A stretch of DNA of 64,000 nucleotides. It comes from Paenibacillus sp. H1-7 (GTDB lineage: Bacteria > Bacillota > Bacilli > Paenibacillales > NBRC-103111). The notes beneath the pieces are model-generated. The model saw only the letters and a program-made list of their open reading frames with translations, did no database searches and was not told where the DNA came from. Both the position numbers and the translations under genes were made by a program. The DNA is taken from positions 6,821,501 through 6,885,500 of the forward strand of contig NZ_CP031168.1 of the NCBI RefSeq assembly GCF_022354825.1, in the 5' to 3' direction. Positions 34,879 to 42,685 of the stretch are shown here, one piece after another (position 1 is the stretch's first letter; each line of letters starts with the position of its first letter).

Positions 34879-36204
34879 TCACAAGGGAATCCAGCCCGTG
34901 AACGAGGCGCCGCCGGACGGGCTCTTGTTCTGAACGAAGAGCTCGCCGTTGTGCGCTCGAACAATCCGGCGCGCTATCGTAAGCCCGAGCCCGGCGCCGC
35001 CATACGCAGGATTTCTGGAATGGTCTCCGCGATAAAACGGTTCGAATACAACCATCCGATCTTGTTCAGCAATTCCTGGCCCGGTGTCCTCCACCGTGAA
35101 GACGAGGCGTTCGCTTTCCTTGCGCCAACCAAGCTCAATCCTTCCGCCAACCGGAGTATGCCTTACGGCATTATCTATCAGATTGCCCAGGGCTCGCCGT
35201 AACAAATGGGAATCGCCGGTAAAGGCAACCTGTTCCAGCGGCTCTTCCTCGATATAGCTAAGCTCAATGCTCTTCTCGTTGGCTATGGGACGAAATTCTT
35301 CAGCGATCCCCGCAAAAAAGGGAGAAGCCTCCAATGGCTCCGGCCGAAGCGTTTGTTCCAGCGATTCGAGCTTCGTGTAGGCAAACAAATCAGAGATAAG
35401 CCGTTCGAGCTGTTCGGCTTTCTGGCTGCATATCGAGAGATAACGGGCCGCTTTATCCCGGTTATCGTACATTCCCCGCTCCAGCCTCAGCAGAAATCCG
35501 CGCAGCGTAAACAACGGCGATCTTAAATCGTGCGCGATCGCCTGAATAAAGAATCGCCGCTCCTCCTCCAGCTCGGACTGGCGGGTTAACGATTCCCGCA
35601 AGCTGCTGCCCATCGCTTGAAAGGCCGATCGCACATCCGCTACTTCAAGCACGGTGGATTCGGGCAAATAAAAATCCAGATCCCCGCTGGCAATCCGCCT
35701 CGCTGCCGCCCCCATGGCTTCAAGCGGTTTAATGACCACACGCCCCATTTTCATGCCGATGAAAAAGATGGCAATGAGCGTTGCAAGAATGGCGCTAACA
35801 GTAGCCAGCCCGCTGCTTCGTTCCGGAACAAAGAACAGCGCCTGGCCGCGCATCTCGCCCTGCTCAATGATGCTTAGCTGCCTCGTCGCATTATCCCATG
35901 CACCGGTCGGGCCGGCATGCATGATCTCACGCCCGGCGGCATCCAGCAGGATGATACCGAAGCCTGACAGCTTGGCGATATTTTGCAGCGAGTCCTGCCA
36001 CTGCGGTTCCTCCCATCGCCGCGCATCCGTTTCGCTCACGGCATGAATTGCCGATGTTAGGCCGGACTGCTGCCGTGCATGCAGATGGCTTGCAAAAATG
36101 GATCGGTCAAGCAAATCCGATACTTCAAACAATAGTCTCGGCAGCAGCAGAACGATCAGCATGCCGATGATCATCCACTGGCGGATGCGAAGCCGGCCCT
36201 TCAT
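34879..36204 (-). CDS. Membrane sensor histidine kinase
   Basis: 441 aa. Two membrane helices (about 10-30 and 145-165) bound a short extracytoplasmic sensor; a HAMP follows (IKPLEAMGAAARRIASGDLD), then the H box IAHDLRSPLFTLRG with the phosphorylatable histidine (about 245), N box NLIDNAVRHTPVGG, G1 EDTGPGIAEQDR and G2 GGAGLGLTIARRIV. ATG at 36204 overlaps the response-regulator stop as ATGA, so the pair is translationally coupled. Signal unknown. Confidence 0.92.
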   Translation of the reverse strand: MKGRLRIRQWMIIGMLIVLLLPRLLFEVSDLLDRSIFASHLHARQQSGLTSAIHAVSETDARRWEEPQWQDSLQNIAKLSGFGIILLDAAGREIMHAGPTGAWDNATRQLSIIEQGEMRGQALFFVPERSSGLATVSAILATLIAIFFIGMKMGRVVIKPLEAMGAAARRIASGDLDFYLPESTVLEVADVRSAFQAMGSSLRESLTRQSELEEERRFFIQAIAHDLRSPLFTLRGFLLRLERGMYDNRDKAARYLSICSQKAEQLERLISDLFAYTKLESLEQTLRPEPLEASPFFAGIAEEFRPIANEKSIELSYIEEEPLEQVAFTGDSHLLRRALGNLIDNAVRHTPVGGRIELGWRKESERLVFTVEDTGPGIAEQDRMVVFEPFYRGDHSRNPAYGGAGLGLTIARRIVRAHNGELFVQNKSPSGGASFTGWIPL

Positions 36205-36899
36205 TCCCGTACCCCTTCGAACCGATAGCCGACGCCCCATACATTGGTAATGATTTTCGGGCGTCGCGGGTCCTCTTCGATTTTTTCCCGAATTCTCCCG
36301 ATGTGTACGGTTACCGCGTGCTTGTCGCCAACACCGTCCCAGAACCGCTGCAGCAGCTGGTCATAGGTGAATACTTGGCGAGGGTACTCCGCAAACAGGC
36401 ACAGCGTGTCGAATTCCTTCGGCGTCAAGGACAGAGGCCGTCCGTCCAATACGGCTTCATGCGCTTTCACATCCAGAATGAGCCTGCCGAACCTCCACTC
36501 CCATTTCGGCTCTTTTTCGCTTTTGTCGTACCGCCTTAAAACAGCTTTGACCCGTGCAACCACCTCTTCCGGAGTGACTGATTTGACAATATAATCGTCA
36601 CCGCCCAAGCTGAGACCGCGAATTTTATCCATATCCTCACCGCGCGCGCTCAGGAATAAAATCGGGAGATCACGCGTTTTCCGAATGTGCCGGCACAGGT
36701 CCAGGCCGTTTTGCCCCTGCATCATAACGTCCAGCAGCATGCAGTCGACCGGTCTGCGATCCAATATTTCCAGCGCCTCGGCAGCGCTGAACGCTTCTAC
36801 CGCTTCAAACTGTTCGTCTTCGAGATAATCCCGCATTAACTCTACGATTTCTACATCATCATCGACTATGAGGACGGTTCGTTTGCCGTTCAAGCTCAA
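36201..36899 (-). CDS. OmpR-family response regulator
   Basis: 232 aa. Receiver domain with acidic pocket DDD (about 12), phospho-acceptor Asp in CMLLDVMMQG (about 56) and Lys in DYIVKSVTP (about 105), then a winged-helix DNA-binding domain (SLTPKEFDTLCLFAEYPRQV, VTVHIGRIREKIEEDP). TTG at 36899 is used in the annotation; a second TTG at 36893 is possible. It leads the two-component operon with the kinase. The KSVTP loop replaces the usual KPF, a minor variation. Confidence 0.92.
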   Translation of the reverse strand: MSLNGKRTVLIVDDDVEIVELMRDYLEDEQFEAVEAFSAAEALEILDRRPVDCMLLDVMMQGQNGLDLCRHIRKTRDLPILFLSARGEDMDKIRGLSLGGDDYIVKSVTPEEVVARVKAVLRRYDKSEKEPKWEWRFGRLILDVKAHEAVLDGRPLSLTPKEFDTLCLFAEYPRQVFTYDQLLQRFWDGVGDKHAVTVHIGRIREKIEEDPRRPKIITNVWGVGYRFEGVRE

Positions 36900-37088
36900 T
36901 TAAGCTCGCCTCGCTTATTCTAATAATTTGCAATTATTGTAACATACCGCTTAGTGCATTCGGCGCATTTTGAATGATTTGAGATAGTTTGTGATTGTTT
37001 TGTGACTTTTTCGCACAGCCTTTCGTGAGATTAATCCGCTATGATGAGTCGTGACGTCAAATAGCTGCTAAGAAAGGAGGGTATCCGC

Positions 37089-37439
37089 ATGTACATTGGC
37101 CGACTCGCTTACAGGATATTGGCATGGATTTTTTTCGGCTGTATTGTGGTTCAAGTGTTTCTTGCGGGAATGGCGACGTTCGGTGATCCGTCCAAATGGC
37201 AGGCCCACGCATTGTTCGTGCAGCTTTTCGCCATGCTGCCTTTGGCTATGTTCCTTCTCACATTTATCGGAGGGATAAAGGGGCGTGACCGGTTACTGAG
37301 CCTCGGGCTGTTTCTTCTCGTGGTCATGCAGTTTCTTACGGTTCAGGTATTTTCCTCCGTATTCATCATTGCAGCGCTTCATCCGCTTATCGCGATGGTT
37401 CTGTTCTGGGGCTCGATGGCGGCAGCGCGAAAAGCATGA
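37089..37439 (+). CDS. DUF6220-like small membrane protein
   Basis: 116 aa with four membrane helices (LAYRILAWIFFGCIVVQVFL, LFVQLFAMLPLAMFLLTFI, LLSLGLFLLVVMQFLTVQVF and HPLIAMVLFWGSMAA). HA at the start of helix 2 (KWQAHALFV) and HP in helix 4 are typical of this family. AAGAAAGGAGG precedes ATG 37089. Probably the first gene of a run that goes on to the SGNH, SDR, DUF2306 and cyclase genes. Role unknown. Confidence 0.75.
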   Translation: MYIGRLAYRILAWIFFGCIVVQVFLAGMATFGDPSKWQAHALFVQLFAMLPLAMFLLTFIGGIKGRDRLLSLGLFLLVVMQFLTVQVFSSVFIIAALHPLIAMVLFWGSMAAARKA

Positions 37440-37552
37440 GCTGTATCGTGTCGTGTCTGCCGGACAACGACTCATCCAAGGAGGTACACATTGAACCTGT
37501 TATCTGGAACATTAGCATGTCGATGAGCTGAAAAGGAAGGAGATTGATCAAT

Positions 37553-38392
37553 TTGAAAACAAATATAGATCCCCATTTGGTAAAGCTGGTGCAATCTCAG
37601 CATCCGGAGAAGCTGCTTCCCTTTGTCCGCAATATGAATGATCAGACGCTTGCCGCTATTTACGGCACGGATGCCGATACTTACAGATCGATTATTCGTC
37701 ACTTGACACAGTTGGCTCAGGACACGGCTCGGGAGATGTTGAACGATGCGGCGTTTGCCAATAAGCTGGATCGTATTCCGTTTCAAGCGGGACAGACGAT
37801 TATTGCAGTCGGCGAAAGCACGACGGACGATCTGCTTTCCTGGTTTGAGCTGCTTCGTCATCTTATCGGACTGAGAAGGCCGCATGACGGAATCCGGTTT
37901 ATTAATGAAGGTATTTCAGGCTACACATCGACGCAAACGCTACGAAGGATGAGCAGCGTGACCGCCATGAACCCGGACTGGATCTTGTGTATGATCGGCG
38001 GCAATGACGCGTTAAGAATCGGCCCGGAGCCTGCCAAAACACAGGTCAGTCCAGAGGAAACGGCGAAAAATCTGAGTGCGATCAGACACATCGCCGCTTC
38101 CCGGACGAAAGCCCGCTGGGTCTGGCTGACTCCCCCGCCGATTAATGAAGAGCAGGCAGCGGCTTATCCTTACTTTCAGTTCAGCCAGCTTGCCTGGCGC
38201 AGCAAGGATATCGCGCGCGTTAGCGAAACGATCCGCAGCCTCCCGGAGCCTGTCGTTGATATGCAGTCCGTATTTACGGCATATGTTGATCAACCGCCGC
38301 TCGGTCCCGACGGCGTTCATCCTACCCTGGAAGGCCATCAAGCGATTGTGACACAGCTTGTTGAAGCTCTTGCCGGAGGGATAACGGCATGA
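37553..38392 (+). CDS. SGNH/GDSL-type hydrolase
   Basis: 279 aa. Block I is IIAVGESTTDD, with GES instead of GDS (nucleophile Ser still present); block III CMIGGNDALRIGP with the GxND oxyanion motif; block V DGVHPTLEGH with Asp-His. The fold is that of lipid/carbohydrate esterases (TAP-like). No signal peptide, so cytoplasmic. TTG at 37553 with GGAAGGAG 10 nt upstream. Its TGA overlaps the ATG of the next (SDR) gene by ATGA, so the two are coupled. Confidence 0.85.
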   Translation: MKTNIDPHLVKLVQSQHPEKLLPFVRNMNDQTLAAIYGTDADTYRSIIRHLTQLAQDTAREMLNDAAFANKLDRIPFQAGQTIIAVGESTTDDLLSWFELLRHLIGLRRPHDGIRFINEGISGYTSTQTLRRMSSVTAMNPDWILCMIGGNDALRIGPEPAKTQVSPEETAKNLSAIRHIAASRTKARWVWLTPPPINEEQAAAYPYFQFSQLAWRSKDIARVSETIRSLPEPVVDMQSVFTAYVDQPPLGPDGVHPTLEGHQAIVTQLVEALAGGITA

Positions 38393-39024
38393 AGCTCGTC
38401 ATATTCGGTGCTACCGGCGGCACCGGACGCCAGGTCGCCGTTCAAGCCTTGGAGAAGGGACATAAGGTCACGGCGGTCGTTCGTAAACCTGAGGCGTTGG
38501 ATCTTCGCCATGATAATCTGGAAGTTATCCAGGGGGACGTTCTCCATCCGCCTTCCATAAGGGAGGCAATAAGCGGGAAGGATGCAGTGCTGTCTGCGCT
38601 TGGCGTCACGCACCGGAATCCGACAACCGTATATTCCGCCGGAACGGCTAATGTCATGGAGGCGATGCGGACGGCAGGCGTGCAACGTCTCGTCTGCCTT
38701 TCGTCGGCAGGGCTTGAGGTCCCCGCCGATACACCGCTTTTGCAGCGGCTTGTCATCCGGCTCATCATTTAGCGGAAGTATCGACACGCTTATCAGGACA
38801 TGTCGCGCATGGAGACGGAACTCCGGGAATCCTCCGGGTTCACCTGGACCGTTATTCGTCCTCCGCGATTGACAAACGGGCCGCACACCCAGGCTTACCG
38901 TACGGCTGTAAATAGGCCGCTGTCTCAAGCGAAGGGGATATCGCGCGCCGACTTGGCGGACTTCATGATCCGATCGATTGCGGATCCGGCCACTTATCAG
39001 GCAGTTGTTGAGATATCTGACTAA
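38389..39024 (+). pseudogene. NAD(P)-binding SDR/NmrA-like reductase interrupted by a TAG stop
   Basis: The frame is open from ATG 38389 to 39024 except for TAG at 38770-38772. Before it: Rossmann motif LVIFGATGGTGRQVAVQALE, VIQGDVL and LVCLSSAGLE. After it, in the same frame, the protein resumes with YRHAYQDMSRMETELRES, TVIRPPRLTNGP and the C-terminal QAVVEISD, just as expected for the family. A one-base change from TTG (Leu) would explain the stop. Either it is a pseudogene or the stop is a sequencing error. It overlaps the SGNH gene by ATGA. Confidence 0.8.
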
Positions 39025-39045
39025 AGCTACAGGAGGAGTACCAAG

Positions 39046-39696
39046 ATGGCTGGTAAACGCATAGTTCGCGGCCTTTACGTCATCATCGCAGCACTTGGGT
39101 TAGGAGCGGTTTGTTTTGCCATCCTGCCTTATCTTACTCTTGATCCAAGCCTTAGCCGTGTGGAGCTGAATCCAGCAATTCCTCTGCACTATCCGCTCCT
39201 AATCACACATATTGGCTTCGCCTTTATCGCCGTCATCATTGGCTGGCTGCAATTTTTGCCTGGACTTAGAAAGCGGCGGCCGGTCCTTCATCGATGGACA
39301 GGAAGGATATATTTGGGGTGTGTTGCGATCGGGGCCGTAACCGGACTTACCGTAGGAGCTTTTTCAGCTAGCTATGTAAGACAGATGGCTTTCCTGCTCT
39401 TAGGGCTGCTGTGGCTGTTTACAGGCTGGAAAGGCTACCGGAAAGCAAGGCTCGGACGATTCGGCGAGCATGGTGTATGGATGGCGAGAAATTACGCACT
39501 AACCCTCGTTGCGGCAAGCGCGCGCCTGCTGACTCCGTTCTGCATCCTGCTCTATTTGGCATTGCATGGAGGTCCGCCGGCCGGGGGCGTTGCAGAGATA
39601 GTGAAGCAGGTGCTGGAGATCAACATATGGGTCGGTCTTGCGGTAAATCTTGTCATTACGGAGTGGATGATTGTAAATCGATTCAACACCAAATAA
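39046..39696 (+). CDS. DUF2306-family membrane protein
   Basis: 216 aa with about 6 helices. Conserved histidines of a membrane redox-like family: LLITHIGFAFIAVIIGWLQF, VLHRWTGRIYLG and GEHGVWMARNYALTL. Function unknown. AGGAGGAG precedes ATG 39046. Same direction as the surrounding genes. Confidence 0.8.
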   Translation: MAGKRIVRGLYVIIAALGLGAVCFAILPYLTLDPSLSRVELNPAIPLHYPLLITHIGFAFIAVIIGWLQFLPGLRKRRPVLHRWTGRIYLGCVAIGAVTGLTVGAFSASYVRQMAFLLLGLLWLFTGWKGYRKARLGRFGEHGVWMARNYALTLVAASARLLTPFCILLYLALHGGPPAGGVAEIVKQVLEINIWVGLAVNLVITEWMIVNRFNTK

Positions 39697-39720
39697 GAAA
39701 GGATGCTGAGACTTGTGACT

Positions 39721-39899
39721 ATGCCTGAGCAAACAAGAGCATTTCTGGAGGAAGCGTCAAAGTTTCGTTGAAACGGTATCCGGGCATGATCCATCTGTTT
39801 TATACAATGACGGATGTGTTCTCCGACGGAAACGATGTTTATGAATGGATTCGCCGGCAGCTTCGGACGCTGGATGCCCCGGACAAATCGTTATCCTGA
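39721..39899 (+). pseudogene. Internally deleted alpha/beta-hydrolase (esterase) remnant
   Basis: MPEQTRAFLEEASKF at 39721 is a start typical of fold-3 esterases but stops after 16 codons; the overlapping frame from 39756 continues LKRYPGMIHLFYTMTDVFSD to TGA 39897-39899, which is a typical esterase C-terminus (GMIHxF block, the catalytic-His region). The catalytic GDSAG core is absent. An internal deletion fused the two ends. AAAGGATG lies upstream of the GTG/ATG pair. Confidence 0.6.
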
Positions 39900-40007
39900 T
39901 ACCGACCGAATGCCGGATACGAAGCACCCGCGGGTATCTGCATGCCTCCCTCCTCATATGATGTAGAGATAACCGGAAATTGTTCGGATGAAGGCAGGGG
40001 ATGAAGC

Positions 40008-41915
40008 ATGAGCGTGTGGCATGAAGCGGATGAAGAAATTCGCCGCCTGCGGAACGAGCTTGAAGGGCTGCAGCATGGGGACGGCAGCTGGCGGTTTTGC
40101 TTTGAGAACGGTATATTGACCGATGCCTATATGATCATTGTGCTCCGGACATTGGAGCTTCCCTATGAAGCGTTAATACGGCGGCTGCACGACCGGATCG
40201 CCTCGGAGCAGCAGGACAACGGGGCATGGAAGGTGTATGCCGACGAGGAGGAGGGCAACTTATCCACCACCGTCGACGCGTACTATGCCCTGCTGTATTC
40301 CGGCTACAGTACGAAAAGCGATGAATCGATGCGAAAAGCGGCGCGGTTCATTCGCTCCAAAGGCGGACTCAAGCAGGTGCGCGGCGTTCTGACCAAGGTG
40401 TTCCTGGCGGCGACAGGACAATATCCTTGGCCTTCTTCGCTTATCATCCCTCTGGAGGTGCTGCTTCTCCCTCCTTCGTTTCCCATCAGCTTTTACGATT
40501 TTTCCGGCTTCGGGCGGGTGCACCTGGTTCCTATGCTTCTTATGGCCGACCGCCGCTTCACGATCCGGACGGATGCCACGCCGGATCTGTCCGATTTGAG
40601 CGGGAGCGGTCCTGTTCACGATAGGACGGAAGACGGTACGAACTCGTCATCCCGTATTTCCCATCAAAGGCTTCTGGACGAAATTCAATCCGGCCTTCAG
40701 CAGCTGGCCGGACTCCCGGGACTGCTTCACGAGCGCGCTTCAGCGGAGGCCGAGCGCTATATGCTCCAGCGTATCGAGCAGGACGGCACCCTGTACAGCT
40801 ATGCTACCAGCACATTGCTTATGATCATGGCTTTGATAGCCCTCGGCTACGAGAAGCGCCATCCGGTGATTACCGCCGCCGTACAGGGACTCATGACGAT
40901 GGTGTGGAGCTTCGACGGGCGAAGCCATCTGCAGAACTCGCCGTCCACCATCTGGGATACGGCTCTGTTATCCGACGCTCTGCAAAGAGCGGGGACATCG
41001 CCCGACAGCCCAACCATTCGCAGAGCGAACGCTTTTTTGCTCACCAAACAGCAGCATAAGCTCGGAGATTGGAGCCTTCGAGTCGCTCATCCCGTACCCG
41101 GCGGCTGGGGCTTCTCGGAGTCCAATACGATCAACCCGGACGTGGACGACTCCACGGCTGCTTTAAGATCGATCCGTCAGCACGCGCTGCGTGATCCGGC
41201 TTACCGGGATGCATGGAACCGGGGGCTCCAATGGGTATTATCCATGCAAAATAAAGACGGAGGCTGGCCGGCATTTGAACGCGGCTCGAACAATGAGCTG
41301 CTTGCGCTGCTTCCCATCGATGGTGCCCGCGCAGCCGCAATCGATCCTTCTACTGCCGATTTGACCGGCAGGACGCTGGAATTTTTGGGCACGGCGGCGG
41401 GACTTGGCCGAGGCCACGCTTTTGTGAGGCGCGGGGTCGATTGGCTGATCGACAATCAGGAGGAGGACGGCTCGTGGTACGGCCGATGGGGCGTTTGTTA
41501 CTTGTACGGCACATGGGCCGCCTTAACCGGCATGACGGCTGTCGGCATTCCGCATGAGCATCCTTCGGTCCATAGAGCGATTGCGTGGCTCTTCAGCATT
41601 CAGAATGCAGACGGAGGCTGGGGAGAATCCTGCGCCAGCGACCGATTGAGTCGCTATATGCCGCTCCATGCGAGCACGCCTTCGCAAACCGCGTGGGCAC
41701 TGGACGCCTTAATCGCAGTGCACGATAAGCCCTTGCCCTCGGTGGATAAAGGCATCCGGCAATTGATCGCTCAGCTCCACAAGCACGACTGGACGACCCG
41801 CTATCCGACAGGCGCAGGCTTGCCGGGCATTTTTTACAGCAACTATCATAGCTACCGGTATATTTGGCCGCTGCTCGCCCTCAGCCATTATGTCGGGAAG
41901 TACGCGGCGCAATGA
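40008..41915 (+). CDS. sqhC: Squalene-hopene-cyclase-family enzyme, sporulenol-synthase (SqhC)-like
   Basis: 635 aa, family length. QW repeats (DGSWRFCF, DGSWYGRWGVCYLYGTWAAL, DGGWGESC) and the catalytic DXDD acid motif DVDD (residues 378-381) show a class II terpene cyclase. Overall it follows B. subtilis SqhC (tetraprenyl-beta-curcumene cyclase / sporulenol synthase): YPWPSSLIIPLEVL, TSTLLMIMALIALGYEKR and RWGVCYLYGTWAALTGM. It is membrane-monotopic and cyclises a polyprene, giving sporulenol-type spore membrane lipids in Bacillus. No prenyltransferase partner (YtpB) is nearby. ATG 40008 with GCAGGGG upstream; a strong terminator follows. Confidence 0.8.
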   Translation: MSVWHEADEEIRRLRNELEGLQHGDGSWRFCFENGILTDAYMIIVLRTLELPYEALIRRLHDRIASEQQDNGAWKVYADEEEGNLSTTVDAYYALLYSGYSTKSDESMRKAARFIRSKGGLKQVRGVLTKVFLAATGQYPWPSSLIIPLEVLLLPPSFPISFYDFSGFGRVHLVPMLLMADRRFTIRTDATPDLSDLSGSGPVHDRTEDGTNSSSRISHQRLLDEIQSGLQQLAGLPGLLHERASAEAERYMLQRIEQDGTLYSYATSTLLMIMALIALGYEKRHPVITAAVQGLMTMVWSFDGRSHLQNSPSTIWDTALLSDALQRAGTSPDSPTIRRANAFLLTKQQHKLGDWSLRVAHPVPGGWGFSESNTINPDVDDSTAALRSIRQHALRDPAYRDAWNRGLQWVLSMQNKDGGWPAFERGSNNELLALLPIDGARAAAIDPSTADLTGRTLEFLGTAAGLGRGHAFVRRGVDWLIDNQEEDGSWYGRWGVCYLYGTWAALTGMTAVGIPHEHPSVHRAIAWLFSIQNADGGWGESCASDRLSRYMPLHASTPSQTAWALDALIAVHDKPLPSVDKGIRQLIAQLHKHDWTTRYPTGAGLPGIFYSNYHSYRYIWPLLALSHYVGKYAAQ

Positions 41916-41983
41916 TAATCATTTCAAACTAATGCTGCCTCAATGATGCTTCAACCTCCAATTTGTATGTTTCCACAATATGC

Positions 41984-42033
41984 AAAAGCCTCCAATCCCC
42001 ACTGCAACTGCATTAGTGGTTTTGGAGGCTTTT
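41984..42033 (+). terminator. Rho-independent terminator after sqhC-like gene
   Basis: AAAAGCCTCCAA (41984-41995) pairs with TTGGAGGCTTTT (42022-42033); an inner CCACT/AGTGG pair extends the stem. Symmetric, so it can also act on the opposite strand. Confidence 0.8.
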
Positions 42034-42116
42034 ATGCTGACACTTTGGGACGGGCTTACTCAAACCTGTGCTCTCCTTTGCGGATTGCGCCCTTTACAAT
42101 CGGACCCGCGCCTTGG

Positions 42117-42294
42117 CGGACAGGAGATCCGTTATTTACCAAAATACCGGCTCTGCTTAAGTACAATCGGACAATGGATCCTTTATTTGGCATTTTTTCG
42201 CTCAAACAGCTCCGTAAATGGCCGAATAACGGAACCACGGTCCTATAGCCTCTGCTTTTGAGCTATTTTTCCGAAATAGCGGAACCATTGTCCG
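42117..42294. repeat. Four copies of a ~20-bp repeat at ~51-bp intervals
   Basis: CGGACAGGAGATCCGTTATT at 42117-42137, CGGACAATGGATCCTTTATT at 42168-42188, then two copies in the opposite direction, AATAACGGAACCACGGTCC at 42225-42243 and AAATAGCGGAACCATTGTCC at 42274-42294. The common core is GGAC-x4-GG(A/T)(A/T)CC(G/T)(T/C)TATTT. Spacing is near 51 bp throughout, with two direct and two inverted units. The stretch 42034-42415 contains no protein-like frame; I see only these repeats. Confidence 0.65.
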
Positions 42295-42415
42295 AAGAGA
42301 GGGAATAGCTGGTCTATACATAAAGCGGGTCAGTACCTTTGGATACTCCCATACGAGTGTTTATGCTTGAACTCAATGATTCGGGACTGCAGCTCTCCAA
42401 GACTGCAAGCTCAAT

Positions 42416-42679
42416 CTATTCCTCGTAAATTTTGGTCAGCAGCTCGCTCAGCGTCTTTTGCGCCTGCTCCTCCTGCTCGCCGTCCACTTCCAAAGTCACT
42501 TCATCGTTGTGCTGGATACCGAGCGTCAGCATGCTTAAGGAGCTTTTGCCGTTCACTTTTCTCCCGCCCTTGATCACACTCACCTTGCACGGAAATGCGC
42601 TTGCCGCCTGTACGAACGCTTTGGTCGGACGCGCATGAAAGCCCGAAGGATTGAGTATCGTATACGTTTGAGATATCAT
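42416..42679 (-). CDS. ptsH: HPr-like phosphocarrier protein of the mannitol operon
   Basis: 87 aa, HPr length. The active-site His15 is in SGFHARPTKAFVQAAS; Ser46, the HPr kinase site, is present in NGKSSLSMLTLGI, but neighbours Ile47 and Met48 of Bacillus HPr are Ser and Leu. The fold may therefore work in phosphotransfer while recognising HPr kinase or CcpA less well (inference). ATG at 42679 begins 6 nt after the Enzyme I stop. It is the last gene of the mtl operon; a general ptsH is expected elsewhere. Confidence 0.88.
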   Translation of the reverse strand: MISQTYTILNPSGFHARPTKAFVQAASAFPCKVSVIKGGRKVNGKSSLSMLTLGIQHNDEVTLEVDGEQEEQAQKTLSELLTKIYEE

Positions 42680-42685
42680 ATCAGG

